Made by a program: the position numbers and the translations under genes. This document shows positions 23,205 through 35,100 of a stretch of DNA of 64,000 nt, one piece after another. The stretch lies in assembly GCA_029641185.1 (NCBI GenBank), contig JAPWGK010000003.1:310001-374000 (forward strand), read 5' to 3'. Positions within the stretch are counted from its first letter, which is position 1. Each line of letters opens with the position of its first letter. Below the pieces are notes generated by a model, which was given only the letters and a program-made list of their open reading frames with translations, was not told the origin of the DNA and made no database searches. The DNA is from Pseudofabraea citricarpa (Eukaryota; Ascomycota; Leotiomycetes; Helotiales; Dermateaceae).

Positions 23205-24418
23205 TCAAGGGTATTCTGAGTCGCCACGCTCCAGTAGCGGCCGGTCATCAGAGGTTCGGGGATGTCCCTCCGCCGTGCCGTTACGGCTGGAAATGAATTC
23301 CTCTTCCTCGTCGTCATCCTTTTCTCTATACAAGAAGAACTGGACGAAGATGGCCGCGTCTAGGAAGAGCGTTCCCATGCTACCTGCCAACCAGCTGGCA
23401 TTGACCAAGATATACTTGCCATAATCCTTCATAGCTTCGCCATTGCCACAAGTTCCGTGTGGGCCGGTACAGTGGGGCTCATAAGCAAAGATGGAGAGAA
23501 CGTAAGTGAGGTTACCGATGCAGGCGAAGAGGAAGAAGAGCATGGAGACGCCTTCAGTAGACTTGCGACGGTAGTTCAGCAGGATCTGAGGTACTCGGGA
23601 TCCGAGGTAGAGAACGGCGCAGAAGTAGCCGAAGATCTGGCCCCAGAGATTGAACTGCAATGGATCTTCATCATCGTGTGGTGGCTCTACGTGATGATGC
23701 TTCGTTGCTGAATGGTTGCTGATCCACCAACCCAGAATACCTGCAGCACATACCATCAGTACTGAGACCGAGTTGAACAAGACGGCCTGCAAGCGAGTCG
23801 TTGGCTTCTGGTTCTCAATTGCGGGAGGGTCGGTGGGCTTTGGTGCATCGAGCAGTGGTGTGACTGGCGAAAGATGAGAGGCGTCAACATCGGACCACGC
23901 ACTTGATCGTCTCTCTCTGTCCCCGATCGCAGGAGGTGCAAGGAGACCTGTACGTTCCGTGGGTTCCCCAATGGCTGCCGTGGGCTTTGGAGGAATGACT
24001 TCGTCTTTCCATGTGAAACCACGATAGTAGAAGCACTGGGCAAGAAGAACGATATCCGCAATAGTATAGTAAATTGCGAGGATGATCTTTAAGTCTATTA
24101 ACAAAACGTAAGTGATGGAAATAGTAGAGGAACATACCATGGTTGGCAGTACTCCTTGAAGCACAGCACCAAGAATATTGAAGACATCGCCTGCGAGCCA
24201 GACGATGATGAATTGTAACGACAATCCATCAGCCGATCCTCTCCTAAAGTTCTCATAAATCTGAGGCGAGAAAACCACGATCCAGCAGGCAATTGATATG
24301 GAGCTATTGATATTGTGTAAGTGAAAGCTGTCCATTCCAAAGAGGGACTTTTTACGTACCCGCATATTCCAGAGATTGCTGTTACATCAAGGTTTAAGCC
24401 TTGCGAGGGAGGAAACAT
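23205..24418 (-). CDS. YPQ1: Vacuolar PQ-loop basic amino acid transporter (Ypq1/Rtc2, PQLC2-like)
   Basis: This is a seven-helix PQ-loop membrane protein of the vacuole that exchanges or exports lysine, arginine or histidine. Exons on the minus strand are 24418-24360, 24303-24138 and 24086-23205 (368 aa). The first PQ loop is SISIACWIVVFSPQIYENFRRGSADGLSLQF, followed by WLAGDVFNILGAVLQGVLPTM. The second PQ loop is YLGSRVPQILLNYRRKSTEGVSMLFF, followed by GNLTYVLSI. The two Pro-Gln pairs sit in helices 1 and 5 as in the family. Between the repeats is a hydrophilic loop of about 85 residues (ERTGLLAPPAIG to PPAIENQK) holding an acidic dileucine-like sorting element (ERTGLL). The C-terminal tail is acidic and also ends with a dileucine-type signal (RPLLERGDSEYP). 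Such signals fit AP-3 delivery to the vacuole. Intron 2 uses a TTAAAG acceptor, which restores PTM-IILAIYYT. Confidence 0.88.
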
Positions 24419-25062
24419 ATTGACGGTATGCCGATGTAAAAGCGTACTCGCACCGTGAAGATATAAATGACTGACTGCTACCCCAGAAAAAAGTGGAGAA
24501 CGTGACTCGCAAAAATGAAACGGAGAGACGACGACGCAGAACTGACAACGAAGAAATCTGATTTCCCGTCTACTGCCTCTTCCTCTATGATGCTACGGAA
24601 TCTTCTTTCAACGATGTGCCCCTGATACAATCCTCCTTCCAATGGGCGAAAATGTCGTGTTAAACTGCTGATACATTCCCGGTGAAAAATTTCAGATCAT
24701 GCTTTAGAAATGAAGTCACGTGGGCCTTATCGATATCGGCACTTTTCGGTCTAGCACTTTTTTTGTGTTTGAGACGTCATCGATATGTCTGGCTTCATAT
24801 TTTATGCTATGAAGCACCCTGAAGCAACTGAATTTTTTAAGGTATGCAAGTCTCAATGTGTATGTTGCGGCTGACTGTTACCACGATGAGTCCTGAGCAT
24901 CTCAACTCCCCGTGATCATCATTATTCATCTCGGCCTGACGTGCTGATAAATCCGAATTTACCCCACCGTTGTAGCTCAAACTACCTACATAGCCTCAAG
25001 TTCAATTCTCAAATACAATCTGGTAGAGTCTTCGAAGTCCGAATGCAATCCACAGCGCAATA
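24419..25062. other. Divergent promoter region between YPQ1 and NPY1
   Basis: No gene seen. The two genes diverge, and 5' UTRs and promoters fill the region. Confidence 0.5.
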
Positions 25063-26372
25063 ATGAGCCCCCAACCAGACCTCCCAGACCCTGCCCACCA
25101 CGACGTCGACTCGATGTTGAGCAGGAAATTTGGCCGAGAAGTGGCCAACTACTTCTCCGGTTCACCCTTAAATCGAGTCTCCTTCTTACGAACTGATCAC
25201 TCTTTCATATCTGCCGCCTTGACCCATCCTAGTGCCTCTTTCTTATTGCTGAACGACCTTGCGCCTCTGGCAGAGAACCCCTCGAAGCTCTCATACGCAA
25301 CACACAGCGATATCAAATCTCTAATCGGCGAGAACCCTTTCGAAAAAACCGAGGAGGAATTGATCAAGGAGTACAACTCATCCATCACTCTACCACTAGT
25401 GCTGTTCCTAGGACTTGACGAGAAGAAGAAGGATGATGGATTTGAGCATGGAATCTACAAAGGGACACCATATTTTGCGGTTGATGTTACTCCTCGAGGA
25501 AGTGTGGAGAAGCCAGCCAGTGCGATTATTGAGGCCATGAAGGCCAAAGGATTGCAATTTGTCGAAGGCCGGATGCACATGAACCTCAAGGCGCCAGAAG
25601 GTATGTTTTCCCTCTTTCCAACCAGCTCTTTCGCTAACATTTAACTTCAGCTGCAATCTATGCTCAAGCACGCGCTCTCATCGACTGGAACGCTCGGAAC
25701 CCTTTCTGCGCTGGTTGCGGTCAGCCTACATTGTCTGTTAATGCTGGCACCAAACGAGTCTGTCCACCAACAGATTTTGCAACGCTTTCGAATGCCCAAG
25801 GCGGAGCCACCTCTGCCCAATCTACACCGAATGTTCGAGCAGCATGCGTAACGAGAAAAGGCGTAACGAATCTCTCCTTCCCTCGAACAGACCCGACTGT
25901 TATTATGGCTGTTGTTTCGCATGATTCACAGCGTGTACTGCTTGGTAGACAAAAGAGATGGCCGCCACACTGGTACAGCACATTAGCAGGATTCTGTGAG
26001 CCTGCTGAATCAGTCGAGGAAGCTGTACGGAGAGAAGTATGGGAAGAATCAGGCGTTCTTCTTGGACGTGTCGTGATCCATTCTACGCAGCCATGGCCTT
26101 ATCCTGCAAATCTCATGATCGGTGCTATTGGACAAGCACTGCCAGATGGCGAGAAGATCCACCTTGAACACGATCCAGAACTGGAGGATGCGAAGTGGGT
26201 TGATATGGATGAGATTAGAGAAGCACTACGGGTCGGCACGAGCGGTCTGGGAGAGGGACCTGGCGAGGGATATAAAGAAGGTGGACTCAGACTTCCACCA
26301 CAGACTGCTATCGCAAACCAATTGCTTCAAGCGGTAACTGGAGGATTTCTGAACGGCAACACCAAGATCTGA
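25063..26372 (+). CDS. NPY1: Peroxisomal-type NADH pyrophosphatase, Nudix family (Npy1/NUDT12-like)
   Basis: Hydrolyses NADH/NAD+ to NMN(H) and AMP, and may act as an NAD-decapping enzyme. Exons are 25063-25600 and 25651-26372 (419 aa). An N-terminal NUDIX-like domain precedes a zinc ribbon (FCAGCGQP near residue 196, later Cys in KRVCPP and RAACVTRKG). The catalytic Nudix domain has the box AGFCEPAESVEEAVRREVWEESGV (about 292-316), matching G-x5-E-x7-REUXEEXGU. Seventeen residues later comes QPWPYPANLMIG, the specificity motif of NADH pyrophosphatases (SQPWPFPxS). I see no C-terminal SKL-like peroxisomal signal; the protein ends in NTKI, so location is uncertain. The function call is strong because both the box and the specificity motif are intact. 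Confidence 0.92.
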
Positions 26373-26901
26373 TGATGTATGATGTAGAACAAGAATTAGT
26401 TCCGTAAACGATATACCTTTGATAGAGTAGATAGTCTTCCTTTTCGGCTGGTTATACTAATTGGATATTCTAGGCCCACAATGTATCATCAGCCCACTTT
26501 GACAAGCTTTATATTAAGAATCTTGGAATGCAATACTTGATAAGAGTTAACGGTCAGGTCAGTCTTCTCTGCCGGGCTGAAATGCCGCAAAACCTTAATA
26601 AGAGGACCTCTTGGTGGTTCGACCCGGAATTGTGCCTCACAATTCTCCACTATTGTCGTCGATAAACTGGTAACACCTTTTTATTCCGACTCAGCCGCTC
26701 GTCACGACTCGGAGCGAGCGAGCGAGAATCATGCCACGTCAATTGTACAAGCAAACTTTCTATGGGCCTATATATATGTAGCGACGTTGACTTTACTTGA
26801 CCGAGTTATTTTTCCCTCTCTCAAGAAACACCACTTTTATACCTTTAAACATCTTTTGATCACCAGAAGGAGAAAATTCTTTACTTATACCAAATATAAA
26901 T
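26373..26901. other. Intergenic between NPY1 and the phenolic acid decarboxylase gene
   Basis: No gene seen. It holds GAGCGAGC-type short repeats near 26710 and a TATATATAT stretch near 26770 about 130 bp before the next ATG, a plausible TATA region. Confidence 0.5.
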
Positions 26902-27631
26902 ATGCCAGCCACACACGCCACAACAGACCCAGATACGATCCCGCTCTTCGATAAAGATTTACGCGACCTGCACTTAATCTATGATTACGATGCCAAGGAC
27001 AGCACAGGGGAGCCTGAAAAATGGCGATATGAGATGTAAGATACATTTCTCTCTCATAATCTCCAAGTGAAACTTGATCAGATTTTAATTTTTAAATTTG
27101 AATTTGTATAGGTGGTTCTTCTCAGAAAGTCGTATCGTCTACAGAATCCAAGGCGGACCAATGGCGGGTCGCGTAAATTATCAGACGGCGAGTTATCAGT
27201 GTATTCGACCGGGAGAGATCTGGCAGTGTAATTGGCTTGAAGGTATTTATTTTCTTGCTTTGTTTCGTCCTGTCAATACTCCCCACAAAAAGACAATAAG
27301 ATAGAGAATTGAAGAAACGGAGAATAAGATGACAAGCCAAGAATATCTCGCTAACAAAACCACAGAAACGGGAACAATCTGTTCCCTCGTCTACGACATC
27401 CCCAACAAGAAGATCTCGACGCTTCTCGGGTTCAGTCAAGGGCACTGGGAACATGCGGACCAGGCTCATGGGGACAAGAGAAACCCGAAGGATTTCGAGA
27501 GGTGGAGAAGCCTGGCAAAGATCGGTACCCAGACGGATCGCTTTATGTTGAATGAGCAGGCTGATATCTTGGAGAGCTTTCATGGGAAGGGAGAGCTGGT
27601 ACCGATTTCTCCTTTGATGGAGACTATTTGA
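26902..27631 (+). CDS. Phenolic acid decarboxylase (PadC/ferulic-p-coumaric acid decarboxylase family)
   Basis: A cofactor-free lipocalin-fold enzyme that converts p-coumaric, ferulic or caffeic acid into the vinylphenol, detoxifying plant phenolics. Exons are 26902-27035, 27112-27242 and 27366-27631 (176 aa), the usual length. Family features are LHLIYDYDA (the tyrosine pair that binds the carboxylate) and WRYEMWFFSESRIVYRIQGGPMAGRVNY. CIRPGEIWQCNWLEETGT contains the tryptophan/glutamate strand. The later part has DIPNKKISTLLGFSQGHWEHADQAHGDKR. Introns are 76 and 123 nt. The catalytic Glu expected in the central strand is best matched by the EE of WLEETGT. Substrate range cannot be inferred. 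It lies beside AT-rich repeats, so acquisition by transfer is possible but the introns show it is a settled fungal gene. Confidence 0.87.
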
Positions 27632-28871
27632 ATCAGTGTTTATGATATGGAGATGCTGGTGTTTGCTTTTTGTAGATTTTGGGGTGGGAAAATAGATTTT
27701 GGGATTTGGGTTGGTAGAGTAGAGTGAGGAGTTTGCTTGTGCAGCTATTTGCTTAGATGTTGCAATGAAATCATCTAACAAACTAGTTTTCCTACTCTAC
27801 TAAATGAACAGACATGTGTGTTTTTTTTACGATAATTCTGATCCTTTGATAGCCATTGCGTTTTTCTGCTTGATAAAGAACTAGTTTCAATAGAGTGAGA
27901 GGGAGATACCTAGATTCAAGAAATAAGCGAGCTTAACAATTACAGAGACAATGACTGGAACAATCAACAAAGCAATCAACAAAGCAATCACATCCAAAGG
28001 ACTTAAAAGAAATGTTGTGTCTCTCAGCATAGCTCGATTCAATTTGATATCCACTATTAGGTCTGAATATATTAACTAAATATGTCTGCTGGGCTAAGAT
28101 AAAAACATTACAGTACTCACTTTAATAAGAGTTTGAGTTTTGCCAGGTTATCCCCAAACAAAGAAGAATTACCTGTCTGACTATAATCGCCAAGACTACT
28201 TACTTCGTTGGCAGAGTTTTGACAATATACTGTCACTTAGTTGTTAAGAATTATAACTATTTCAACTACCAGATTGTCCCCAAACCAAGAAGAATTACCT
28301 GTCTGGCTATAGTCACCAAGACTACTCACTTCGCTAGCAGAGTTCTGATAACATATTGTCACTTGGTTATTAAGAATTACAACTATCTCATCTACTAGAT
28401 CGTCACCAAACCAAGAATAATTACCTGTCTGGCTATGGTCACCAAGACTACTCACTTCGCTGGCAGAGTTCTGATAACATAACATCACTTGGTTATTAAG
28501 AATTACAAATATTTCATCTACCAGATTGTCTCTCAACCAAGAAGAATTACTTGTCTGATTATAATCACCAAAACCACTTCGCTAACAGAGTTCTGGCAAT
28601 TACTGTGTCAAGCATACTACAAGAATCATAACTAGGTACTTCAACTAATACAAGTATATAAGAAGAAAGGCCTTTGAAATTCAAGTTTCCCATTTCTATT
28701 AGGATATTTTCTACTCAAATAATAATCAAACACGAAAAAGCACACCTAGATTCACGTATCATACACCTCGCTTAATTAGTATTGACCACTGGCCCCCTCA
28801 TGGTAATAACCAACATCCTCCTCTCTTTCAATTCAACCAAACCCCAGTCAATCAATTCGATCTAAACAGCA
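27632..28871. other. 1.24-kb region holding a 126-bp tandem repeat array
   Basis: The 3' part after the decarboxylase gene is AT-rich. The tandem array at about 28140-28620 is listed separately. A short direct repeat CAATCAACAAAG occurs at about 27961-27982. No complete gene is supported. Confidence 0.5.
28140..28620. repeat. Four-copy 126-bp tandem repeat
   Basis: The phrase GAAGAATTACCTGTCTG recurs with changes at 28163, 28289, 28415 and 28541, exactly 126 bp apart each time. Each unit also carries CACCAAGACTACT, GCAGAGTT and TTAAGAATTA. On the minus strand the unit equals 42 codons and is open through the middle copies. The frame stops in the copy at 28145-28260, where CAA has become TAA, and shifts in the copy at 28541, where a few bases are missing. 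Most differences between copies are transitions. Confidence 0.9.
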
Positions 28872-29798
28872 ATGGCTACAAAATTTGCAACCAAACTTAT
28901 CAAAGCGGCGACCAGAAACGAGAAGAAGGATAATAATGACGATCATGATGCTGAGTTGGGATTGTAAGTTCTAAGATCGATTATAATTTATAATCTAACA
29001 TAAATTGACTGCGCTAATATGAGAAGGCTGCTCGAATCTGGAAAGTACTCAGACTTAACTCTCACATGCAAGGGAAGATCGTTCAAAGTCCACAAGGCAA
29101 TCGTATGCAGTAGATCGAAGCCATTGGCGGCAGCCGTTGATACAGGCTTTCTGGTAAGTTATTCGCTATTACTAAGGACAAGGGCTATTCGCTAATGCGC
29201 TCTACCACAGGAGGCATCTACTGGCATCATCCATCTAGACGATGATGATCAGGAGATAATTGCGTGCATGATCGATTTCCTTTATACTCGCGACTATAAC
29301 GATAAGCGACAAGAAAAGACGAATCTGCCCAACCAGGAAGCGAAGGAAAAATGGGAACATGACCAGTCAAAGTCATTGTTGTTAAATGCTAGTGTCTACA
29401 CCACAGCGGAGAAGTACGACATCAAGCCACTAAAGAAGCATGCAATGAAGAAGTATCAACAGATCCTACCCCATTGCTGGCGCGGCGCTTCTTTCATTCC
29501 AAGTCTTAGGCTCATGTATGAAATGCTTCCATCCTCCGACACGGAGCTAAAGAAGGTCGCTACAATTGTTGCAGCAAAACATTTAGGACCTCTTCTAGAG
29601 AAGCCAAGCTTTATCGAATTGTGCATGGAATTTCCGGAAATTTCCGTAGATTGCCTGGGAGAATCAGCAAAGCGTACAACCGCTGTGTGCCCCAAATGTG
29701 GAAAGATCGATTACGTGGTCTTGAATCATAGTGACAAAACCGGCGCGAGATTCCTTTGCGAAAGATATGGCTGTTCAGTATATGGCTTTGATCTATAA
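28872..29798 (+). CDS. BTB/POZ domain protein with C-terminal Cys pairs (paralogue 1)
   Basis: BTB/POZ proteins form dimers and often act as adaptors for cullin-3 ligases or in transcription. Exons are 28872-28963, 29027-29153 and 29211-29798 (268 aa). After a charged N-terminus the BTB core reads LLESGKYSDLTLTCKGRSFKVHKAIVCSRSKPLAAAVDTGFLEA, with the D..L and H..I.. pattern intact. IIHLDDDDQEIIACMIDFLYTRDY then follows. A helical BACK-like region (LLNASVYTTAEKYDIKPLKKHAMKKY) continues the fold. The C-terminus has CPKCGK and then FLCERYGC, two Cys pairs spaced like a small zinc ribbon. A second copy with the same exon pattern begins 570 bp downstream. A specific partner or target is unknown. 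Confidence 0.85.
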
Positions 29799-30371
29799 TT
29801 GGGTCATATTGCGACGTTTATGGTCAGCGGTGGAATACTGGGAGTCCCAACATAGATCCTAGCGATATGCAGCATGGACATCCTTGATCTGGCTTTCCTT
29901 CTTTGTGGCCAGTGGTGGACTGGTGGAATACTGGGAAAGTCTTTAGATAGATCATGAGGAGATCAAGCATAGAGAATATCCTCGATCTGGCTGTTCTTCT
30001 TAAATGAAAGATATTCAATAACTGGTTGGTTTTTCACATGTGACATGAACTTCATTTTTCATATCGTCTTCATTAAGTATCTACTTATGATTAGTATATT
30101 TCATGTATAAAATAGGAAAATAATCTCATGGGGTACACAGACTAGAAAATAACAAGATTATATCAGTCCTATAGTATTTCCAAGTTGGCTAACTAAAATG
30201 CACGTGCTGCTAGAACATGCAAGATCGCGTATCCTCTTCGCGTAATCCGTTCACCTGTCGCGTCCTATAGCCCTTCGATATCTTCGATAATCCTCATCGC
30301 CTAAACATACAATTACCACTGTTGGCAAGGTATTATCCCTCTAGCCTTATTCGAAGATCGAATAAGTCAAA
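29799..30371. other. Intergenic between BTB paralogues, with a 93-bp imperfect duplication
   Basis: GGTGGAATACTGGGA occurs at 29829 and again at 29922, each followed by a related stretch ending TCGATCTGGCTNTYCTTCTT-like. The rest is AT-rich promoter sequence of the second BTB gene. Confidence 0.6.
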
Positions 30372-31371
30372 ATGATCAAGTCCGTCACATCAAAGTTAGT
30401 ATCGCCAAAGACGGCATTAGGAAAGAGCTGGTATTGATGATACTTAGGTTGTTCGCCTCCGGTGAATTTTCTGACTGCAGCATCAAATGTCAAGGCAAGA
30501 CCTTCAAAGTTCACCGCAATATCATTTGCCTCCAGTCTTCAGTGTTTAAGAGCGGATTTGCAAGCGGATTCAAAGTATGTCGAGCTCTTAGCTCTCCTTA
30601 TATTCATTCCACTCGCTAGGCCCTAGAATTCAGTACAATTGCGGATTTGATGACAAGTGCTGATTGTAGTAGGAGGGATTAAGTCAAGAGTATGCCGTGG
30701 AAGATTTCGACGCCAATACTGTCCTACGCATGATTAGCTTCATGTACACTGATGACTACTCCGATTTCGATGATGATTTACAACAAATCGAATACGACAA
30801 AGAACCAATTAGCACAACGCTACCCGACATAACCGTCACCGAGTGGAAAGATGAAGGCACAAATTCTGATGTTATCGAAGGCACCGCAACTGAAGGTGTC
30901 AGCGACAGCAACAGCATATCATCAACTCCAACTTTCGAAACTGGCCCTCTATTTGCCAATGCGGCAGTTTATGTCATTGCAGAATACTTCGACCTACCTG
31001 AGCTCAAGAAATTGGCCAAGGAGAAATATGAGGCACTGCTTCCGACAGATTGGAATAGTTCTTCCTTCGTTGCAAGTTTGAGGTTTTTGTACGACAACAC
31101 TTCTAAGGAGGACAATGGGCTTATGGAGGTTGCTGTTCAGGCTGCTGGGGAACATGTTGAAGAGCTTGTTGATCGAGGAGAATTTGCAGAACTTTGTCAT
31201 GAAAATGGCGAGCTTGCCTTCGATGTCCTTAAGGCCTCGGTACACGATACAGAAGAAAACATAATTTGCCCAAAATGTACAAGGGCGGTGGGAAAGAGGA
31301 CAAAGAACAAGGATCGTTTACCGAAGCAGGAGCATTTTTGTTCACACTGTCGCCGCTATTTTACATTCTGA
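30372..31371 (+). CDS. BTB/POZ domain protein with C-terminal Cys pairs (paralogue 2)
   Basis: Tandem paralogue of the preceding BTB gene. Exons are 30372-30394, 30448-30574 and 30673-31371 (282 aa). The middle exon is 127 nt with the same phases as exon 2 of paralogue 1, direct evidence of gene duplication. The BTB core reads LFASGEFSDCSIKCQGKTFKVHRNIICLQSSVFKSGF, then TVLRMISFMYTDDYSDF. An acidic insert of about 60 residues (DDDLQQIEYDKE to TFETGPLF), not present in copy 1, separates it from the BACK-like helix LFANAAVYVIAEYFDLPELKKLAKEKY. The C-terminus carries CPKC and then FCSHCRRYF, a zinc-ribbon-like CxxC...CxxC, cleaner than in copy 1. The first exon of only 23 nt is inferred from frame and splice signals. 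Confidence 0.8.
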
Positions 31372-32181
31372 GTTACTGCTACATGGGCATCTGGGAGTCT
31401 GGGAGAACAAGTAAAAACCAGTGTATATGACAGAATCAAAATCGTGTCCGCCCCTTGGGTTTACAAGCTAATTTTTGCACAAGTGATAAATGATGCATGA
31501 TTTCTCTCTCCATGTGATGACAAACAACTCTCTGGATTATGTCGCTTACGAGGTATTACTTCAACTAAGTGTGAAAAAGCAGGGGTTAGAGATACCAAAA
31601 TGTGCCTGGTCAAGACCAACAAGACTCTTGATGGAGTTACCATAGCCAACAATGCCAGTGCCATTGCGAATTTTTCACGCGGAGAAAATAGAAAAGAACG
31701 GCTCAACTGGGAGTGTGCTGGAATAGGTATATAAGCTAGCTGCTTCAGCCCTGCGCCTCTCCGTTCCCGATAAAGCTTCTAAGTCTATTTTACATCAACT
31801 AAAGTCTTCCATTACCGCCCTCGCAAACCACTCATCTAAGTGTCTCTTTGGATACCAATTCCCTCAAACTTCGTCTTCTTAAGGAACAGGTCGATTAAGT
31901 TATAGCATACTGCTCCTGCCCCAAAGCCAAAAGAATTTGTAGATGCCTCCAGAGGACCAATTCTTTTGCGTCTCCCAGAGACCAGCGAAACAAAATCGGC
32001 ACATTCTGATCTGGTGAAACTTCCTCGCCCATGTCCACCTCCCTGTAAAGCAGGTCCTCTACGGAAGATACGAAGAACTTCGTGTGGCAGCGAGGCTCAC
32101 CAGAAGTTATCCACGATGCTGGGCTTTCAATTTCAGTCAAGACAGGGACCCGGCAGAAGATAAGGGATCCCATGCTCCCAG
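31372..32181. other. 0.8-kb intergenic between convergent BTB and CSC1-like genes
   Basis: No supported gene. Weak open frames on both strands have no family features. Confidence 0.45.
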
Positions 32182-35100
32182 CTATAGCTCCGGCATAATG
32201 AGCGCAAACTCAGACATATCTGGTGGCGGCTTGTCAATCCGCACTTTCAATTTCCGATCAAAGTATGCCCCTCTGTTATCAATCACCAAATCCTCACTCA
32301 GCTCTCTCGTCCTCCTAACTTCATCATCACTGACTCCTAGTTCATCCATAGGAATCCAAACGCTTGGCTTTGGCTCTCGTAATACGGGATGCATGAAAGC
32401 CACCGAAACCAGCATGTCACGTTCCTCGGGAGCTAGGTTTTCTAGTTCGTCATTGTGCTGCATGATGATCTTTGATATCGGATCGTCAAGCATCTTCGCT
32501 TCTATGTCTTTGCGTCGAGGCAGTAGAATATTACCAGTGCCTGCTTCGGTCTTTGTTAATTTCTTTTCGAGATATGCCAGCCGGGCTTCGTCGAGTGGCT
32601 GGTTGAGACGGGCAAGTATGCGCTCGGCAGATTTAACATCTTCACGCTGTTGAGATTGTAAATCCTTGGATCGATGTGATGATTCTCTGTGCCAAAAGGG
32701 TGGTCTATCTTGAGTGCTCAATTCGGGTTCATTTGTGGTCTCGATATTCTTGCTGTGAGATGCAGTGTTGTTTGATGGATCCAAAGGGCTTTTGTCTTCA
32801 TCATGTGGGACAAAATTGGCAGGCTCTGAGGTTTCATGGGTTCCGCGGCTTCCTAATGTCTCTTTTCCTTGGTAGTCTGCCAGTAAAGCCTTGGACTCAA
32901 CCTCCAGTCGGACCGGGGAATACTTGAACAAGGGACCGAGATGATTCATTAGCCATATCTGATACAAGATCGTAAGGGCAAGAACCACCGCCATGACGAT
33001 GCCCTGCACAGCACATGCGATGTGGCCCTTAGTGTCACGGACCAAGAAAAATAGACCGATCAGACAGAATTCCATGAAGTAGAGGCCGGTGAATAGCTGA
33101 TTGATGGCGCTTGGAAAAAATAGTCCACCTCCATCAACAGTACCTGTTCGTACGCAAAAAAGCAAGTTATTCTTGATCACCACCCAAAAGAGGCTAAAAG
33201 TGATGAGCATAAATAGCAACATAAGTGGAGCGATGGTAGAATAGACAAGTCCTAATCTGAGGTTAGATCAAAAGTGTAATCGTGGATGATATGCTACATA
33301 CCGATGACTGCAAAGGTAGTATACCATGGAATATTACTACCAATGCGTGTTAAATTCGTCCAACTCAATTTTTGGAACACCGAATCAGGCGTATTGACAT
33401 GGCCAATGACATAGAAGTTGAATAACCGAATAGTCTGCAAAATTGAGGTTGAACTTAATGACAGTGCTTGCAAGATCAAGAATGAGAAGTAGTAGTTGGC
33501 GGCCGTGGGCAGATTCGTAGCAAGGATGTTTGGCACAGAGGTTGGGGTGCGAATAAGCTCCTCAACAATGCTAGTAAGACCGGAGGAGATGGTGGGTATT
33601 ATGAAAAGTTCGAATATGAGGAAAATGAAGTACCACAACTGAAGTGAGCGCTCCCCCTCCTGGCCAGTTGTTGCACCTCTGGTCCTGTTCGTTAGAAGGC
33701 GAAGGAGAATCGGAAGTGGCCCGCTAAGAACGATCACTTGGATGACAGGCGGGAGAGTACCTTGTATGAAGGAGAGCAACCACGATGGGAGACTCCCGAT
33801 CCATTTGAGCCAAGATGTTGACCCAGACAGGGTGGAGACTCTAGACAGTATACCAGTGAAGAATGAGATGAGACCAAATGCAAACACCAGAATGATGAAA
33901 AAGAAAAGGAAGCCGCCAAAGCGGAGGTAGCGAGAACGCCAGGAAAGATTCAAGCTGGCCCAGTTGATATCCCCAGGTGAGATCTCAACCACTCTTCTTC
34001 CCATATGCCTGGGCGCAATATCGGCAACGGACTGGCAAGCGAGGTGTGCTGCTTTTTGAGAATTGAATTGGACAAAGGCAGATAGGTTTTTGGGATACGC
34101 GTCTGGCGTTTTAGAGTCTATTTCGATTTCTTTATTTAGTCGAGCAAGTTCTCTACGGCAGTAGTAGATTGTGTCAACTTTGATAGTAAAGAAACGGCCA
34201 ATGAGGGGAATTCTGGCCGCGCTTGTGCGACCGTCTTTGGGTATCTTCATAGTCTCCCGTTGTTTTGGCGTGAGGAATTTAGTCCATACAGCATTTGTTT
34301 CGAGGTCATATTCCAGATCACGTTGACATACTTCTGGACTTGGGGGGCCCATTTCTGGGCGCGCAGAATGTGCGGTTCGACCATCTTCAGATTGGCTTCC
34401 GGGCGCCACTTGTTCTGGAGCCTCTTGCAACGATTCTTCTCTAGGGCGCGATTTTGTCTTACGATTTTGTTTGGCAACTTTCCGTAGTAGATTGGTTTCG
34501 GTGTTCTCCAGGAGGGACTCGTAGGACTTCCGGAGCGTGTCCTTGTCGACAAGAAGGGTAAAATCTCGATTGATCCAAATTCGGCGGATGCCACCTGGAA
34601 AGTCGCCGTATAGCTCCTCCAGCGCTTCTTCGTTGCAGAGGTTTTCTGGGATATCCTGAATGAGAACCGTTGTGCTTGATGCCTTCAGTCTATGACCCAC
34701 GCTGTTTAAGAACTCCTGTCGCTTGGTGATGTAGTGGCTCAACTCTTCGTGAAACATGAAGCAGACCCAGACCACGACGCCGACCGCCAAGATCAAATGC
34801 GCCCAATATCTGCTAGTCTTTGCTGGTGAGACATTTGACCAAGCCAGCGTATCTAGTCCCGTGACATTGTATGTCACGCCGTTGATGGTGTTGGTTCCTT
34901 TTCCCTGGCTGACGTTCAGCGGTATCAAGATGGGCATGATAACGACGGCCATGGGAGTAAAGATTTTGAGGCACATGCTGAGGAATCGAAGAAAGAAGTA
35001 TGCATCCATACCAGCCTTTGCCAGGACCTCGGGATCTTCTTTGATCTTGAAAACAGTGTACAGCCATTTCCACGGATTGTTGTGGGGTGATTTGATTCTT

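Noticed and set aside
26600..26640. GGTTCGACCC, which resembles a tRNA T-loop
   Set aside because: The flanking bases do not form a T-stem and no acceptor stem or anticodon arm can be drawn.
28237..28536. 99-codon minus-strand repeat frame as a gene
   Set aside because: No ATG, broken outer copies and no flanking exons; reported as a repeat instead.
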